19,692 nt of DNA from an uncultured Bacteroidales bacterium. GTDB lineage: Bacteria; Bacteroidota; Bacteroidia; Bacteroidales; Muribaculaceae. The notes below the pieces were generated by a model, which saw only the letters and a list, made by a program, of their open reading frames with translations, made no database searches and was not told where the DNA came from. Below are positions 1 to 7,801 of this stretch, piece after piece (the first letter of the stretch is position 1; each line of letters opens with the position of its first letter). The position numbers were made by a program, and so were the translations under genes. The stretch lies in contig USIN01000007.1 of the NCBI GenBank assembly GCA_900554715.1, forward strand, positions 1-19,692. The letters are read 5' to 3'.

Positions 1-1083
1 AAGGTCAGAGACGCACTCGACATGGTCGTTACGAGGCACCGTAGGCACCCGATACGCGAGTATTTCGAGTCGTTGAAATGGGATGGCGTCTGTCGCCTCG
101 AACGCATGATAATAGACTATGTAGGCGCCGAAGACACCGACCTCAACCGCGCGATCACTCGAATACACTTCACCGCGGCTGTTGCCCGCATCATGTCGCC
201 GGGGTGTAAGTATGACTATTGTCTGATACTTGCGGGGCCTCAGGGCGTAGGCAAGTCAACGCTTATCGCAATCATGGGTGGCGAGTACTACAAGGACGGT
301 CTGACGACTATGGAAGGCAAGGAAGGCGCCGAGCAGCTACGAGGTTCGCATCTGATAGAGATAGGAGAGCTCGATGGCATGAAGCGCAGCGAAATCTCGG
401 CGGTCAAACAGTTCATCTCGGCGCGATCTGATGAATATCGGCCGGCCTACGGCATACATAAGGAGATCTATCCGAGGCAGTGCGTTTTCTTCGGCACGAC
501 CAACGAGCAGTATTTTCTGAAGGACGAGACAGGCAACCGCCGTTTCCCGATTATACCCGTACGACCAGAGCTGCGACGAAACGGGGCTCACTGGTTTGAC
601 CTGTTGGCAGAAAACCGCGACCAACTGTGGGCCGAGGCTGTCGAATATTGGCGAAGGGGCGAAAAACTGTACCTGTCAGATGATCTCGACGCGAAGGCCC
701 GGCAGATACAGGATGAATACCTCGACAGCAACACCGACGAGCTTCAGGGCATACTGAGCCAGTATCTCGACGCGCTGCTGCCGGAAGACTGGGATATGTG
801 GGACCTCGTGCGACGGCGAGCCTTCTTTAGAAATCCTGACCCGCTCGAGGCCGTAGGTAGGGTACGACGTGAACGAGTATGCGCCGCGGAGTTCATCTGT
901 GAACGTATGGGTCGAGAGATTACGGACAAAGAATATAAGTACCTCGCGAGAAAAGTCTGCCGTCTTATAGCTGATATGGGCTGGGAACGACTGAGTACGA
1001 CAAAGCATGCGCAGGGCCTCTATGGCGTTCAGAAAGGCTTCAGAAGACCCACTAAAATAGAGGAGAAAATAAACATAATTTAA
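1..1083 (+). CDS. VapE-type primase/helicase (P-loop ATPase), 5' partial
   Basis: The reading frame is open to the left edge (K-V-R-D-A-L-D precedes the first Met at 22), so the start lies outside the window. The family (virulence-associated protein E, related to D5-like helicases) serves phage and satellite DNA replication, usually behind a primase domain that would be missing here. Counting from the Met at 22: an HP-x-REYF-x-SLKWDG segment typical of VapE at 9-22, Walker A GPQGVGKS at 72-79, a Walker B-like LIEIGELDG near 111-119, and FFGTTN followed by GNRRF (sensor and arginine-finger region) near 155-175. The C-terminal part carries a small helical region, perhaps DNA-binding. It is followed by the motif-rich non-coding stretch, which fits a replication role. 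Family assignment is firm from motifs; the exact reaction is inferred. Confidence 0.88.
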   Translation, partial: KVRDALDMVVTRHRRHPIREYFESLKWDGVCRLERMIIDYVGAEDTDLNRAITRIHFTAAVARIMSPGCKYDYCLILAGPQGVGKSTLIAIMGGEYYKDGLTTMEGKEGAEQLRGSHLIEIGELDGMKRSEISAVKQFISARSDEYRPAYGIHKEIYPRQCVFFGTTNEQYFLKDETGNRRFPIIPVRPELRRNGAHWFDLLAENRDQLWAEAVEYWRRGEKLYLSDDLDAKARQIQDEYLDSNTDELQGILSQYLDALLPEDWDMWDLVRRRAFFRNPDPLEAVGRVRRERVCAAEFICERMGREITDKEYKYLARKVCRLIADMGWERLSTTKHAQGLYGVQKGFRRPTKIEEKINII

Positions 1084-1439
1084 CACGATGAAAGCTTTAT
1101 TCGTAAACCGAACATATAACAAACAAACAATTTTGAGCCGTTTTTGCCCCAAAAGGGGCAGTTCGGTTTACTGGGCCAGTGCTTCGGTATACCGAGTCAA
1201 AAGAGCACCGAGGGAAACCGAAAGCCCAAAAGGTAAACGCAAAAGCCTTCGGTTTACCCGAAAAGTGGCTGATAATCAATCAGGAAACCGAGTAAACTCA
1301 AAAATCTATATAGAGAAGAAAAATAGTAGGTAATATATAATATAATATCTCCCCCGCGGAAAACCTACGCGTATAGAGTTTTGGACCCATTTTTCACCTC
1401 TCGGTTTACCTTTAGTTAATAACAGTTAAAATAAGAACA
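1084..1439. repeat. Non-coding region with clustered CGGTTTAC motifs (candidate origin or operator cluster)
   Basis: This 356-base gap holds four exact copies of CGGTTTAC: 1103-1110 (minus strand), 1164-1171, 1250-1257 and 1402-1409 (plus). Near copies lie at 1185-1192 (CGGTATAC, inside the palindrome CGGTATACCG), 1213-1220 and 1283-1290 (both CGGTTTCC on the minus strand). The first two exact copies share the longer form GTTCGGTTTAC. A run made almost only of A and T lies at about 1331-1348. Motif copies in both orientations beside an AT-rich stretch, directly after a primase/helicase gene, resemble an iteron-type phage origin. A repressor operator cluster is the alternative. An 81-codon open frame at 1088-1333 reads through the motifs and is probably not a gene. 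Confidence 0.55.
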
Positions 1440-1763
1440 ATGCTCAACAAACAATTAGACAATATCACAAATCATGCCGAAGTCTCGGAAAAAGTCATCG
1501 AGCGATACCTTGTCGACCGGATCAAGATGAATGGTCTACCATGCCTCAAGTATTCAAATCCCAATGAGACCGGTTATCCTGACCGATTGATCGTGCTGCA
1601 TGACGGTGCAGTCGTATGGGTCGAGCTGAAAAGCAAGGGTCGCAAGCCATCAAGGATTCAGGAGCTGCGAATAGCACGTCTCCGCGGCCTCGGGCACACA
1701 GTTGAAATCATCGATAACAAAGCCGACGTCGATGCGCTGGTTGATAAGATCTGCGACTTATGA
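1440..1763 (+). CDS. VRR-NUC domain nuclease
   Basis: A 107-residue protein of the VRR-NUC family, a compact PD-(D/E)XK nuclease common in phage replication modules, where it often sits beside an SNF2-type helicase. Visible motif: E20 in the first helix, GYPDRLIV at 45-52 with the catalytic D48, WVELKSKGRKPS at 60-71 with E62 and K64, and Q74 in the following helix. This is the whole domain with nothing added, the usual size for the stand-alone phage form. The start ATG follows an A-rich leader without a Shine-Dalgarno sequence. Its stop overlaps the helicase start by four bases (ATGA), so the two are translationally coupled. Junction or branched DNA cleavage is known for the family; the phage substrate is not known. 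Confidence 0.9.
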   Translation: MLNKQLDNITNHAEVSEKVIERYLVDRIKMNGLPCLKYSNPNETGYPDRLIVLHDGAVVWVELKSKGRKPSRIQELRIARLRGLGHTVEIIDNKADVDALVDKICDL

Positions 1764-3145
1764 GATACAAGCCTTACGAATATCAGCAAGTAGCGACGCA
1801 GTGGATTCTCGATAACCCTCGCTGCGGGCTATTCCTCGACATGGGTCTTGGTAAGACAGTTAGCACATTGACCGCCGTGCAGCAGCTCATTGATGACTGC
1901 GAAATCGACAAGGCTCTTGTTGTCGCTCCCAAGAAGGTGGCCGAAGCGACATGGAGCGCCGAGGTGAACAAATGGCAGCACCTCGAAGGTCTCACCGTGG
2001 CAAAGGTTCTCGGCAGCGAAAAGCAGCGCAAACAGGCGCTGTCACAGAAGGCCGATATCTATGTCATAGGTCGCGATAATTTCGTTTGGCTCGTCGGTCA
2101 GTATGGTGGTCAGTTGCCATATGACATGCTTATTATTGACGAGCTCACAAGTTTCAAAAATTCAAAGTCTCAACGCTTCAAAGCGATGCGCATTGCCTCA
2201 CCGACTGTCAAGCGTGTCGTCGGTCTCACCGGTACCCCAGCGCCAAACGGACTGATAAATCTGTGGGGGCAGATGTATTGCATCGACCTTGGCGAACGCC
2301 TCGGCAAGTCTGTCACCAAATACCGAGAGACCTATTTCGAGACACACAAGTGGAACAACATCGTCGTGCGCTGCGACGTCCGTAAAGGATGCGAGACCGT
2401 CATCAAAGACCGCATCGACGACATCTGTCTCAGCATGCAGGCGAAGGACTACCTCAAATTGCCCGAGATGATAGTGCATACAGAGTCCGTGGATTTCCCG
2501 CCCGCGATAAGAAAAGCCTACGAGAAGTTTGAGCGAGACAAGGTTCTTGAGTTCAAAGAAGCTCACAAGGACGAGCCCGCAAACGTTCTTGCCAACTCTG
2601 CCGCCGGTCTGATGAATAAGTTGTCGCAGTTTGCCAACGGCGCAGTATATGACGAGAATCATATCGTTCATGAAATCCACAGTGAGAAGATAGACAGACT
2701 TGCCGAAATAGTCGAGGCGGCCAATGGTAACAGTGTGCTGGTCTTCTACCAATTCAAGCATGATATCCCTCGCATCATGAAGAAGCTCAAAGGATATAGG
2801 GTAGTGGTCTATGAGGGCGAGAAGCAGCTGTCTGACTGGAACGATGGCCGTATCGATGTGCTCCTGGCTCACCCAGCTTCGACAGCCTATGGCCTCAACA
2901 TGCAGCGAGGTGGCCACAACATCGTTTGGTTTGGCACCGGATGGGACCTTGAGCTGTTTCAGCAAGCAAACGCCAGGCTTCACCGTCAGGGACAGACGCA
3001 TCCGGTCATGGTCTACAAACTCGTCGCAGCCAATACCGTCGATGAAAAGGCGAGCGCATCCCTCGAGAATAAGAAATCAAGGCAACAAAGCCTGTTAGAT
3101 AGTCTTAACTACTTAATACACAAACATACAAATGGCAAAGGATAA
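1760..3145 (+). CDS. SNF2-type superfamily 2 helicase/translocase
   Basis: A 461-residue DNA-dependent ATPase. Motifs in order: Q-like YKPYEYQQ at 3-10, Walker A DMGLGKT at 27-33, motif II IIDELT near 127-132 (DELT rather than DEAH), motif III GLTGTPAPNG near 155-164, then a second RecA-like lobe ending in QANARLHRQGQ near 400, the SNF2 motif VI. This short form without extra domains is widespread in siphovirus replication modules, where it travels with VRR-NUC. It probably remodels or unwinds phage DNA in the host cytoplasm. It overlaps the nuclease gene by four bases and the HNH gene by 14, so all three form one transcription unit. Family assignment is firm; the exact role is inferred. Confidence 0.92.
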   Translation: MRYKPYEYQQVATQWILDNPRCGLFLDMGLGKTVSTLTAVQQLIDDCEIDKALVVAPKKVAEATWSAEVNKWQHLEGLTVAKVLGSEKQRKQALSQKADIYVIGRDNFVWLVGQYGGQLPYDMLIIDELTSFKNSKSQRFKAMRIASPTVKRVVGLTGTPAPNGLINLWGQMYCIDLGERLGKSVTKYRETYFETHKWNNIVVRCDVRKGCETVIKDRIDDICLSMQAKDYLKLPEMIVHTESVDFPPAIRKAYEKFERDKVLEFKEAHKDEPANVLANSAAGLMNKLSQFANGAVYDENHIVHEIHSEKIDRLAEIVEAANGNSVLVFYQFKHDIPRIMKKLKGYRVVVYEGEKQLSDWNDGRIDVLLAHPASTAYGLNMQRGGHNIVWFGTGWDLELFQQANARLHRQGQTHPVMVYKLVAANTVDEKASASLENKKSRQQSLLDSLNYLIHKHTNGKG

Positions 3146-3467
3146 AGATTATATTGCACTGATACACACAACTCAGTGGCTTAATTTACGTCGTGAAAAG
3201 CTGACACACAATCCCTTATGCGAGCGTTGCGAAGCCGAGGGGTTTGTGACACCCGCGACCGAGGTGCATCACCATAGACCGGTCGAGTATGGGGCAGGGT
3301 ATGAGGAGAAACGCAGGCTCATGTTTGACCCGCATAATCTCGTCTCACTATGTCATCAATGTCATGTAAAAGAGCATATTGAATTAGGCCGAAGCGGTCG
3401 GGCAGCGACACGACGGCGCATCGAGCAGCAGGTCGCGGGAGTAATTAAAAAGTTCTTCGGCGACTGA
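3132..3467 (+). CDS. HNH endonuclease (packaging-associated)
   Basis: A 111-residue HNH nuclease. Seen: C30-x2-C33 and C74-x2-C77 forming a zinc-binding pair, EVHHHRP at 44-50 with the catalytic histidine pair H46-H47, N69 in DPHNLVSLC, and H82 closing the metal site. In HK97-type cos phages an HNH protein encoded beside the terminase stimulates terminase cleavage and is needed for packaging. Here the gene lies immediately before the small terminase, in exactly that arrangement, which argues against a free-standing homing endonuclease. It overlaps the helicase gene by 14 bases and so also belongs to the upstream replication operon. Confidence 0.9.
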   Translation: MAKDKDYIALIHTTQWLNLRREKLTHNPLCERCEAEGFVTPATEVHHHRPVEYGAGYEEKRRLMFDPHNLVSLCHQCHVKEHIELGRSGRAATRRRIEQQVAGVIKKFFGD

Positions 3468-3579
3468 CCCCGGGGGCATTTTTTTTAAGACCCCCGGTCT
3501 TGGATTAACCCCACGCCCGAGGAGTTTGAAAGAAAAACCAATTTTTCAGATTTCAGCAAATACATAAATTTTAACAAAT
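3468..3579. other. Non-coding gap with inverted repeat; candidate cos region
   Basis: Between the HNH and small terminase genes lies a 112-base gap. Just after the HNH stop is an inverted repeat: CCGGGGG at 3470-3476 pairs with CCCCCGG at 3491-3497, with a 14-base loop containing eight T. The T run is inside the loop, not after the stem, so this is not an ordinary intrinsic terminator, although it could still impede transcription. The rest (about 3510-3579) is A-rich leader. In cos phages the cut site commonly lies next to the HNH and terminase genes, so the gap is the natural place to look. No cohesive end can be read from sequence alone. Confidence 0.35.
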
Positions 3580-3975
3580 ATGGCGAAAAAAGTTAATGAA
3601 TACAAAAAAGATATCGAAAAAGCGCTCAAAGCAGTCGGCAAGTACAGCAAGAGTCTCGATGTGCAGATCTTGGCACTCGCCGGAGCTCTGCGCACCCTCG
3701 ACCTTGCCAACGATGAAATCGACGGACTCATCGAGACGACTATCCCGGTAGTGTCACGATATGGCAACGAGACCCTCGCGCCTCATCCGGTCTTCAAAAT
3801 TCAGAAGGACGCCCAGGACAGCGTCACCCGACAGATGAAGGCGCTCGGTCTGACTGCCGAAGAGCTCACTGGTGCCGACGAGTCAGACCCGATTATCGAA
3901 CTGACCAAAAAAGTCAAAAATGCCGGACGCAGAAAGCCCGTCGTCGTTAAACCGGTTAAAGATTCTGAAGCATGA
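3580..3975 (+). CDS. Terminase small subunit (P27 family)
   Basis: A 131-residue protein that recognises phage DNA and recruits the large terminase. It has the P27-type layout: a helical N-terminus (residues about 5-50), then a segment HPVFKIQKDAQDSVTRQMKA near 68-87 that pairs two helices, then the LGLTAEEL segment. The C-terminus is basic (AGRRKPVVVKPVK). Identification rests on this pattern and on its place between HNH and large terminase. The start ATG follows an A/T-rich leader without Shine-Dalgarno. Its stop overlaps the large terminase start by four bases (ATGA), so the two subunits are probably made in a fixed ratio. Confidence 0.85.
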   Translation: MAKKVNEYKKDIEKALKAVGKYSKSLDVQILALAGALRTLDLANDEIDGLIETTIPVVSRYGNETLAPHPVFKIQKDAQDSVTRQMKALGLTAEELTGADESDPIIELTKKVKNAGRRKPVVVKPVKDSEA

Positions 3976-5673
3976 CCGAGGAAGAGAAAGACCGGCTCCG
4001 CCAGGCCAAGACCGACGTCACTGCGCGTCTCCGGGCGTTGCCGGTTGCCGACTACCGGTTGGACAGCATCGACCCGAGACTCGAGGCCTATGCCGCTGAG
4101 GTGATTCAGCATCCCGAGGCGCATAACCTCTACGAGCAGCTTGCCGTCGCCAGGTTCTTTGACATGGCCGGCAAGTATGGCATAAATGCGTCGGAGATAT
4201 GGCGCTTTTTTACACTCTACGAAAATCTGCATTTTCCCGGCAAAAACGGACTGCAGAAATATAAGCTCACACCGGTGCAGACATTCCAGTTCGCAAGCAT
4301 ATACGGCTTTTGGAAGGACGGTCATCGTGTCGTCAGGGAGGCCCTGCTTTATGTTCCCCGAAAATTCAGCAAGACGACCTCGAGTGCATCGCTCGCGATA
4401 GACGATTTGCTCTATGGCGACGCCAATGCTGAGAGCTACACCGGCGCCAACAGCAACGATCAGGCGAAGAAGTGTTTCGACGTGATACGCGGCTGCATCC
4501 GTAAGCTTGACCCTGATGGGCGACGATACACGGTCAACGAGCAGACGATTAAAAGTCGGCGCAAAGACCGCACGGCCTTCGCTCAATGTCTGACCGCGAA
4601 CGCCCGTACCAAGGACGGCCTGAACGCAAGCACTGTCATTCTCGACGAGTTCAGTCAAGCACGAGACAACAGCCTGCTGACGGTGTTGACGACGTCGATG
4701 GGTGTGCGAGAAAATCCGCTGACGGTGATTATCACGACGGCCAGCGACGTCTTTGAGGGGCCGTTCTACGAGATGCTCCAGGGCTACAAGTCTATCCTGT
4801 TAGGCGACTTCGACGATGACAGTATATTCGCTCACATTTTCGAGCCGGACCTTGACGATCCTGAGGACTCGGAGGCCACATGGCGGAAGGTTCATCCGCA
4901 CATAGGGGTGACGGTCAGCATCGACTTTTATCGGCAGGAGTATAAAAACGCCGTGCGCAACGGCTCAGACGCGATGCTCGCTTTCAGGACAAAGCTGCTG
5001 AACATCTACGCTGAGAACGAGCAGCGTTCTTGGATCAGCAGCACACTGGCCCGCAAGATTGCCAAACCGATGGATCTCGACAGGCTCAAAGGTCGCCCTG
5101 ACGCGATGGTAGCCATTGACCTGTCAGAGAGCGACGATTTCAGCGCGGTCACGCTCGCAATCTACGACGCGACACTCAAGATCTTCAACTATCACACCGC
5201 GTATTTTTTTCCCGAGGGCGCGCTGGAAGGTCATCCTAACGAGCGCATTTACCGCGCGTGGGCCGAAAAGGGATTTCTGAAACTGACACCGGGGTCGGTC
5301 ATTGACTACCGAACCATTGTTGACTATGTGCTTTATCTCAACAGCGTCGCCCGTATTCTTCAGATACGATCCATGGAAGAGCTTGGAGGTCATCAACATG
5401 CTCGCTGCAGCCGGAGCCGCCAATGTGCTTGCCGGTGTGCGTCAGACTTATGGCAATTTTACTGCGCCCGTCGAGAGTTTCGAGCACGGCGTCAAGAACG
5501 GCCGCATCTTTATAAACGACAATCCGATAAATTATTACTGCTTTGGCAACGCCGTCTTAGACACCGACAAACTCGAGAACTGCAAGCCGATAAAAAGGAA
5601 AAAGACCCAAAAAATCGACGGAGTGATTACGAAGCTGATGTGCCTGAGGCTTTTTATTGATTATAAGCGTTAA
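3972..5673 (+). CDS. Terminase large subunit, broken by an apparent frameshift
   Basis: The packaging motor: ATPase plus nuclease that moves and cuts phage DNA at the portal. Residues 1-460 (roughly) read in one frame: Q-like LTPVQTFQF, a variant Walker A PRKFSKTT at 129-136 (S where G is usual), Walker B VILDE with D225 and E226, then ITTAS as coupling motif and the first nuclease Asp, D383, in VAIDLSES. Near 5340-5362 homology moves to the frame one base forward: RYDPWKSLEVINML, then TYGNFTAPVESFEH, and KIDGVITKLMCLRLF to the stop at 5671-5673. These hold the second and third expected nuclease Asp. Staying in the first frame gives a 562-residue protein (stop at 5658-5660) with an arginine- and cysteine-rich, unrelated tail. 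Sequencing error, real mutation or frameshift decoding are all possible. Confidence 0.88.
5340..5362 (+). other. Likely frameshift point in the large terminase
   Basis: Upstream, the frame giving DYVLYLNS is the conserved one; downstream, the frame giving FFRYDPWKSLEV is. The change needs a skip of one base, which means one extra base in the sequence (or two missing). Candidate spots are the CCC at 5350-5352 and the ATTCTT at 5355-5360. No strong programmed +1 signal such as a rare codon or in-frame stop is visible at the switch, so a mutation or sequence error is more likely than regulated decoding. Confidence 0.6.
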
Positions 5674-5676
5674 TCT

Positions 5677-5769
5677 ATGTTAAAGTTTTTAGGCCGAAAA
5701 AGGCTCAAAGAAAACAAAAGAAATCAAGGGGGAACAAAAGGAAAACAAAGCGCACAACAAACAAACTAA
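5677..5769 (+). CDS. Possible 30-residue basic peptide
   Basis: A short frame beginning four bases after the terminase stop encodes MLKFLGRKRLKENK and then a Q/K/N-rich tail. It lies in an otherwise non-coding, A-rich gap between the large terminase and portal genes. The composition follows the surrounding AC-rich sequence, no family is recognised, and it may be chance. The gap 5674-5838 also holds the promoter described next and nothing else that I can see. Confidence 0.2.
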   Translation: MLKFLGRKRLKENKRNQGGTKGKQSAQQTN

Positions 5770-5786
5770 CCAACAAACAAACAGGC

Positions 5787-5817
5787 TTTTAGATGATAAA
5801 TTGATGTGCTATATTTG
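5787..5817 (+). promoter_or_regulatory. Candidate Bacteroidetes-type promoter before the portal gene
   Basis: TATATTTG at 5810-5817 matches the TAnnTTTG -7 element of the main Bacteroidetes sigma factor. TTTT at 5787-5790, 19 bases upstream, is one base off the -33 TTTG element. Transcription would start near 5821-5824, about 15 bases before the portal ATG at 5839. This would give the head and tail genes a promoter separate from the replication and terminase operon. Confidence 0.5.
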
Positions 5818-5838
5818 CAGAAATTATTATGACTGTAA

Positions 5839-7104
5839 ATGGGTTTTTGGCAACATATCGCTGGTTATTTTAGGAGATCCAAGGAAGCCGCGACCTCCGG
5901 CGAACTGCGCCGGGGCGCCGCGCCTCTTTGGCTATATCAGGTCGACGGCCTCGGCCTCAGGGTCGCTACGGTTTACCGTTGTGTGAAGTTCCTGAGCGAG
6001 AGCGTCGCCAACTTGCCGGTGCAGTATCTTCGGCTGAAAGACGGCATCTTCGTAGACGCCACAGATCACCGGCTCGACTATCTCCTGAACATCCAGCCCG
6101 ACCCTGCGTATAATGCTTTTGACTTTTGGCGCCAGGTTATCATCAATCTTCTGCTCGAGGGCAATGCCTACATCGTGCCGTTTTACATCCCCGGGACTTT
6201 CGAGCTCGACCGCCTGGCTATTTGCGGCAGACACACAGTGACCCACGATACGCACAACGATACTTACACGATTTCAGACTCGACCAACGGCGTCTTTGGG
6301 ACCTTCGCCGAGAACGAGGTCATCCATATCAAGGGCATGCCCGGCGCAGACAGCAAGCAGGGCGTCAGTGTGCTTAGCTATGCAAGGATGGCTCTTGCTA
6401 TCGCTCAGAGTGGCGACGCCGAGACTCATAACCGCTTTGCCAATGGCGGCAGCGTCCGCGGTATCATCACCAACGACAAGAGTGTAGGGGGCTTCGGCGA
6501 GTACGCCGATAAGGAGCTCGAGGCACTTGCCTCAAAAATGGAATCGTTTTTTGGTGGAGGTGGCAATATTACGAGTATACCGGGTAAAGCAGATTTTACC
6601 CAAATATCGCTCAGCTCCGTCGACATGCAGTTTCTCGAAAGCAGAAAATTTACAGTCCTCGAGATCTGCCGGTTCTTTGGCGTTCATCCCTCGTTTGTCT
6701 TCAGTGATACCAGCAGTAACTACAAGAGCGCCGAGCAGGCCAACGTTGCCTTCCTGAGCCATACTCTCAACCCGATGCTGCGCAATATCGAAATCGAGCT
6801 GCGTCGCAAGCTCTTGGCGCCGTCGAGGGCCTGCAAGTTCAAATTCGAGTTCGACCGCAGGGGACTTCACGCCTGCGACCTCGACGGCATGATGAACTAT
6901 CGCATCAAGCTGCTGCAGACCGGCACCACGGTCAACGAAGTGCGCCGCCTCGACAATCTGCCTCCGGTCGAGGCTGGAGATGCTGTTTTGGTTTCGGCGA
7001 ATCTTAAGAGCATAACAGAAATCGGTCAGCCGGCACCTGCCGCAGAGCCAGTCGAGGATAACAACAACATTGACGAATCAGATCAGAAAAATGAAGAAGA
7101 ATAA
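5839..7104 (+). CDS. Portal protein (HK97 family)
   Basis: A 421-residue portal, the ring at the capsid vertex through which DNA enters and leaves and to which connector and tail attach. Typical HK97 portal features: ATVYRCVKFLSESVANLPVQ near 43-62, the HRLDYLLNIQPDP segment near 77-89, FWRQVIINLLLEGNAYIV near 96-113, the IHIKGM strand near 161-166, and SSNYKSAEQANVAFLSHTLNP near 294-314 leading to the C-terminal clip and wing helices. The length is usual for the family. The last 30 or so residues are acidic and rich in N and E. It overlaps the protease gene by 35 bases (or 14 if the protease starts at 7091). The start follows an A/T-rich leader with no Shine-Dalgarno. Confidence 0.93.
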   Translation: MGFWQHIAGYFRRSKEAATSGELRRGAAPLWLYQVDGLGLRVATVYRCVKFLSESVANLPVQYLRLKDGIFVDATDHRLDYLLNIQPDPAYNAFDFWRQVIINLLLEGNAYIVPFYIPGTFELDRLAICGRHTVTHDTHNDTYTISDSTNGVFGTFAENEVIHIKGMPGADSKQGVSVLSYARMALAIAQSGDAETHNRFANGGSVRGIITNDKSVGGFGEYADKELEALASKMESFFGGGGNITSIPGKADFTQISLSSVDMQFLESRKFTVLEICRFFGVHPSFVFSDTSSNYKSAEQANVAFLSHTLNPMLRNIEIELRRKLLAPSRACKFKFEFDRRGLHACDLDGMMNYRIKLLQTGTTVNEVRRLDNLPPVEAGDAVLVSANLKSITEIGQPAPAAEPVEDNNNIDESDQKNEEE

Positions 7105-7783
7105 AAACATCGAGGTCAGGCGAGTGCTGACCACAGACTGCGCAGATCTGCGTGTGCGCGAGGCCGCCGAGGGCGAAGTCCCGAGCCGCGTCATCACCGG
7201 CTACGCGATATTGTTCGATACACCGTCGGCGCCCCTGTGGAGCGACGGCGACGAGGAAGCCCGCGAAGTCATCGCCCCCGATGCTATCACCAAGGAGCTC
7301 CTCGACGGCTGCGATATCAAGTTCACCATGTTCCACGATCGTCAGCTGATACTCGGCCGTAGCAATCACGGGGCAGGCACACTCGAGTATTTCGTCGATG
7401 AGCGCGGCGTGGGCTTTAACCTCGAGCTGCCGAAGTCACCCAACGGTGACGAGGCCCTGGAACTTGTCAGCCGCGGTGACATATCGGGCTGCAGTTTCGC
7501 ATTTACGACCCGATACTGGGACAGCGATTGCGTAGAGCGTCAGGTCAGAGCCGCCGAGGGCAGAACGTTAATCACCTACCGCGTCAAGGTCATCACCGGC
7601 ATCTATGATTTTACTCTCGCCGCTGATCCGGCTTACCCCGACACCTCGGTCGAGGCACGCGAGTTTACCGACGGTCTGCGAGAGGTCGAGGAGCCCGAGA
7701 AGGAACCCGATGACAGCGAAAACGTCCGCGAGCAGATAGCTCAGATGCGTCAGGCTGCCTCGAGAAAATTGATAATATCTTAA
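7070..7783 (+). CDS. Prohead maturation protease (HK97 family)
   Basis: A 237-residue serine protease that cuts the delta domain from the major capsid protein inside the prohead. Seen: VITGYAILFDTPS near 41-53, H89 in FHDRQLILGR, and GDISGCSFAF at 136-145 with the catalytic Ser S142; a later acidic residue completes the active site in the family. A second Met at 7091 (MKKNKN) is an equally good start and leaves a shorter overlap with the portal gene, so the true start is open. The C-terminus (from about residue 200) is highly acidic, followed by a basic end, as in other prohead proteases that cut themselves. Confidence 0.9.
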   Translation: MTNQIRKMKKNKNIEVRRVLTTDCADLRVREAAEGEVPSRVITGYAILFDTPSAPLWSDGDEEAREVIAPDAITKELLDGCDIKFTMFHDRQLILGRSNHGAGTLEYFVDERGVGFNLELPKSPNGDEALELVSRGDISGCSFAFTTRYWDSDCVERQVRAAEGRTLITYRVKVITGIYDFTLAADPAYPDTSVEAREFTDGLREVEEPEKEPDDSENVREQIAQMRQAASRKLIIS

Positions 7784-7801
7784 TCACTAATAATTTCTGA
7801 A

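Noticed and set aside
1145..1160. GCCCC-AAAA-GGGGC hairpin with a T-run
   Set aside because: The T-run lies before the stem on the plus strand, and there would be an A-run after the stem on the minus strand. So it is not an intrinsic terminator in either direction.
1088..1333. 81-codon frame on the plus strand after VapE
   Set aside because: It runs through the CGGTTTAC motif copies, which make its protein a series of similar basic fragments. No family resemblance, and the motif cluster explains the openness.
2198..3001. 267-codon open frame on the minus strand
   Set aside because: It is the antisense of the SNF2 helicase; codon bias in the real gene keeps the opposite frame open. No recognisable protein features and no promoter.
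3801..4658. 285-codon open frame on the minus strand
   Set aside because: It is antisense to the small and large terminase genes and has no family features. It would cross a well-supported gene boundary.
5302..5673. Separate 123-codon gene starting at an ATG within the terminase
   Set aside because: Its conserved part is the large terminase C-terminus; the residues before about 5350 are out-of-frame to the real gene. It is the downstream piece of the broken terminase.
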